From Symbiodinium natans (lineage: Eukaryota; Sar; Dinophyceae; Suessiales; Symbiodiniaceae): a stretch of DNA of 64,000 nt. The notes under the pieces were generated by a model, which ran no database searches, was not told the DNA's origin, and worked only from the letters and a program-made list of their open reading frames with translations. The stretch's first letter is position 1, and each line of letters begins with the position of its first letter. The stretch covers positions 135,001 through 199,000 of the forward strand of contig CAJNDS010002230.1 of the NCBI GenBank assembly GCA_905221605.1, given 5' to 3'. The translations under genes were made by a program, and so were the position numbers. Below are positions 62,169 through 64,000 of the stretch, piece after piece.

Positions 62169-63719
62169 TCAACTTAAGCGTTGGAGAAGCAGAAGGTAAG
62201 CTCCTGACCCGATCTGTGCGCGTTCCTCGCTCGTAGGCGAGGAGCCTGGGCTGGAGTCATCCCCTACCTGCAGAGAAGGAAGCAAGGTGAAGGATCTGTA
62301 ATGACCTGAGGTGGCTTCCTGCCCTATGTGAAAGAGTCCCGAGACGGATTTGTGGCGAACAAAAGATTGGGAGTGAGGCCCGGTCCATGCAGGCAGCTGT
62401 ATTTCGTCCTGCAAGCCCGTGAGTCTCCAGTGTTGCTTCTCTCCGGCATTCGTGAACCTTGGCAGAGACACAAAGATATAAGGAGGTGTATACAGCAGTG
62501 CCGCCTTCGAGTCATGTGGAGAGTGCCACTCGTGCACAAAAAAGGACAGTGAATAGGCTAAGATAGGCACTGCCTGGGAGTCAGGCTGGGACAGCCTGGT
62601 CGGGTCTGTGCCTTCCGGGAAGGTTTGTAGAAGGGGGGAGAAGCCTGTTGAGTCGGGTATGTCAGCATCGTAGACTCTCTTCCAGGGGGTGCTTTGTAAG
62701 GAGCCATGGTGATTAGCCAACAAAAACGTCAAGTACTCGAGTGCATCGCTTTGCCTATTAGCAAGCCTCCAGTCAGGATGACAATGCGGGAGCGATTCTA
62801 GTGCAAGAATAGAGACTGGGCGCGAGGCCCTTACTCGAAGTTCCCTCTGGAGAGGCTGAAGATTCGACCAGTCCACTGAGGGTTCTTCCCTCAGAGCGCT
62901 AATCATCTGCAGGACTGAAATGGCGTAGCACAAGTTATGAGGATTAATCAACTGTGGCATAGGCTGAGCTGCAGGAGGCGGTGGCGGAGGAGAGGCATCC
63001 AGGTCTGTCGGTGCTGGCTGAGGAGGTCCTGCGCCCGGCTGTGCAGCCTGGGAGGCACTCCCTGGGCGAAACCATCTCTGAAGCTGGCTTTGCTTGGACC
63101 TGGGATTGGGAGCCTGCAGGGTCCGCTGTTGGAACGTCGTTGGTTGGGGGGTAGCCTGTGTGGAAGATTCGTGTTGGTTTGATGTTGCCGTGTTCAGCCT
63201 GGGGGTAGGGACCGCAGAAGGAGATGCGCCAGCCCCAGGGGTGGTGGGTGAGAGATGTGAGAGTTGAGTGTGTTGGAGGGACGAGTGCATTCTGGAAAGA
63301 GGGGCTTCAGGGTGCAGAAAGAAAAAGAGTTGTAATTGCTGAATGACCGGCCACTGCTTCGTGTGTCGGGGGGCGCTCTCCACTTTCACGCCACAGGCAG
63401 GACAGGGGGACAGGCGGGTCAGCACATACATCTTAGAGGTGTTATTCCCCGCAGAAGCCTTATAAGAGTCCCATTCTGCCCCGTGTTTTTTTGTGAGGCG
63501 GAAGGCTATTTTTGTCGTGGAGGCTATCCACGAGTCACAGAGCAGACAGGTCCTGGTGAGCTGCTGGCCAAGGTGGCCGGTGAGGAGCTCAAGGAAGGTC
63601 TGGGTTCCGGCCTGTTGCAGCAGTGCGGTGCGCATGCGCGAGATGAGCGGCACTGTGTCTATTTGCAAGGTAAGTTGGACCGAGGGTGCGGCAGTAGCAC
63701 GGCAGTCTGACGAGGGCAC
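62169..63719 (-). CDS. LINE copy 2 C-terminal part: finger and USP-like protease
   Basis: Open frame of 516 residues (first codon GTG; the true start lies upstream in another frame). It has a finger-like CLLCDSWIASTTKIAFRLTK, a CPACGVKVE knuckle, then a Pro/Gln/Ser-rich linker and the USP-like domain: Cys box NPHNLCYAISVLQMISALR (about 265) and His box FHIGQEATSGHYRSFTLL (about 470). Both boxes match copy 1 (NPHQLCYAHTVV, HIGEDWSSGHY) and the C19 pattern. The retained catalytic Cys and His suggest an active deubiquitinase-like enzyme. The linker is longer than in copy 1. Confidence 0.8.
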   Translation of the reverse strand: MPSSDCRATAAPSVQLTLQIDTVPLISRMRTALLQQAGTQTFLELLTGHLGQQLTRTCLLCDSWIASTTKIAFRLTKKHGAEWDSYKASAGNNTSKMYVLTRLSPCPACGVKVESAPRHTKQWPVIQQLQLFFFLHPEAPLSRMHSSLQHTQLSHLSPTTPGAGASPSAVPTPRLNTATSNQHESSTQATPQPTTFQQRTLQAPNPRSKQSQLQRWFRPGSASQAAQPGAGPPQPAPTDLDASPPPPPPAAQPMPQLINPHNLCYAISVLQMISALREEPSVDWSNLQPLQRELRVRASRPVSILALESLPHCHPDWRLANRQSDALEYLTFLLANHHGSLQSTPWKRVYDADIPDSTGFSPLLQTFPEGTDPTRLSQPDSQAVPILAYSLSFFVHEWHSPHDSKAALLYTPPYIFVSLPRFTNAGEKQHWRLTGLQDEIQLPAWTGPHSQSFVRHKSVSGLFHIGQEATSGHYRSFTLLPSLQVGDDSSPGSSPTSEERAQIGSGAYLLLLQRLS

Positions 63720-64000
63720 AAGCTCCGGCTGGAGGAGACCTCACTCGCCCTGGGAGGAGCTTCGTCAGCCTGAGTGGCCGCCTCAGGTCTAGAAAGCTTG
63801 AAGCCAGCCTGTCTGCAGACTCTGCGCTCAACGTGTTGTTGCAAATTATGCCAGTTTTTAAATTTCGCCTGGCAGTTTGAGCATTGAGGCAGGCCTCCCA
63901 CGGAGTGCTTTAGGCGTGAGAATTCGAGGGGTGGCGGAACAGGAGCCGGGTGCTTGACTGTCCGGTGTGTTCTCATGCCCGCCGCAGTGCGAAATACCTT
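63659..64000 (-). CDS. LINE copy 2 finger segment, partial at the right edge
   Basis: Frame entering at the right edge and ending at 63659. Contains a C2H2 finger (LPQCSNCQAKFKNWHNLQQH then C) that aligns with LPQCAACNRQLRTMHQLRRH of copy 1. The reading frame must shift near HP20 to continue into 63719-62169. Confidence 0.7.
   Translation of the reverse strand, partial: KVFRTAAGMRTHRTVKHPAPVPPPLEFSRLKHSVGGLPQCSNCQAKFKNWHNLQQHVERRVCRQAGFKLSRPEAATQADEAPPRASEVSSSRSLCPRQTAVLLPHPRSNLPCK
63721..63760 (-). promoter_or_regulatory. Cassette hairpin HP20 (inside LINE copy 2 coding region)
   Basis: GCTCC and GGAGC arms (63722-63726, 63756-63760), inner GGC/GCC, around TGGAGGAGACCTCACTC. Lies exactly where the LINE frame changes. 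Confidence 0.65.

Larger units (their letters stand above)
62169..64000 (-). mobile_element. LINE retrotransposon, copy 2, 3' part only
   Basis: Zinc-finger and USP-like C-terminus related to LINE copy 1; RT and endonuclease would lie beyond the right edge. Unlike copy 1 its stop is followed directly by HP19 and the cassette array, not by a (TTG)n tail. Confidence 0.75.

Noticed and set aside
49421-63760. Cassette hairpin as a 16-24 nt mini-intron (GTGAGG...AG)
   Set aside because: Too short for spliceosomal removal, several copies end in TG rather than AG, and for D and P no AG lies between hairpin and ATG, so no uniform splice model fits.
49421-63760. Hairpin arms as target-site duplications of a transposon
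   Set aside because: The arms are inverted, not direct, repeats, and differ in length from 3 to 12 bp.

Overview
Nuclear DNA of a dinoflagellate, probably. Reasons visible in the sequence: plant/dinoflagellate-type telomere repeats (TTTAGGG) scattered through introns; two split minus-strand genes whose reading frames join across introns with GT, GC and even GA donors and whose exons mostly start with G after AG (the known dinoflagellate habit); a single-domain voltage-gated cation channel with a C-terminal EF-hand, of a type abundant in these algae; all convincing genes on one strand; and LINE-type retroelements. The species cannot be named from this.

Layout. (1) 1-7 kb: first half (transmembrane segments 1-5) of a DHA1/Bcr-like major facilitator transporter, eight small exons, running off the left edge. 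(2) 12.3-27.3 kb: voltage-gated cation channel on the minus strand, at least 16 exons of 28-251 bp, with possible further 5' exons up to about 31 kb. Introns of both genes are packed with TTTAGGG/CCCTAAA tracts; in at least 11 introns the two ends carry complementary tracts. Several short fold-back repeat families also lie here. (3) 33.8-38.1 kb: two tandem sulfotransferase-like modules. (4) 39.9-41.7 kb: telomere-like tracts stop abruptly; weak plus-strand ORFs. (5) 42.0-48.6 kb: a LINE retrotransposon (minus strand) coding for APE-type endonuclease, reverse transcriptase, C2H2 fingers and a C-terminal ubiquitin-specific-protease-like domain, flanked on both sides by (CAA)n tracts. (6) 49.4-62.1 kb: nine minus-strand ORFs in tandem (four diverged paralogues, a dual-specificity-phosphatase-like gene, a proline-rich protein, three unknowns). 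(7) 62.2-64 kb: the 3' end of a second LINE copy with the same finger/USP-like C-terminus.

The most unusual object is in (6): twenty copies of a short hairpin, all in the same orientation, with a near-invariant 17-nt core (AGGAGGGGACCTCACTC on +) and flanking arms that differ from copy to copy but are complementary to each other. Seven of the nine ORFs are bracketed by one copy just before the ATG and one at or just after the stop; in several the stop codon is the TGA inside the core. This looks like a cassette array with its own boundary signal, lying between two LINE copies whose own protein carries a deubiquitinase-like domain. The function of the hairpin is unknown; RNA processing of a polycistronic transcript and cassette mobilisation are both possible.
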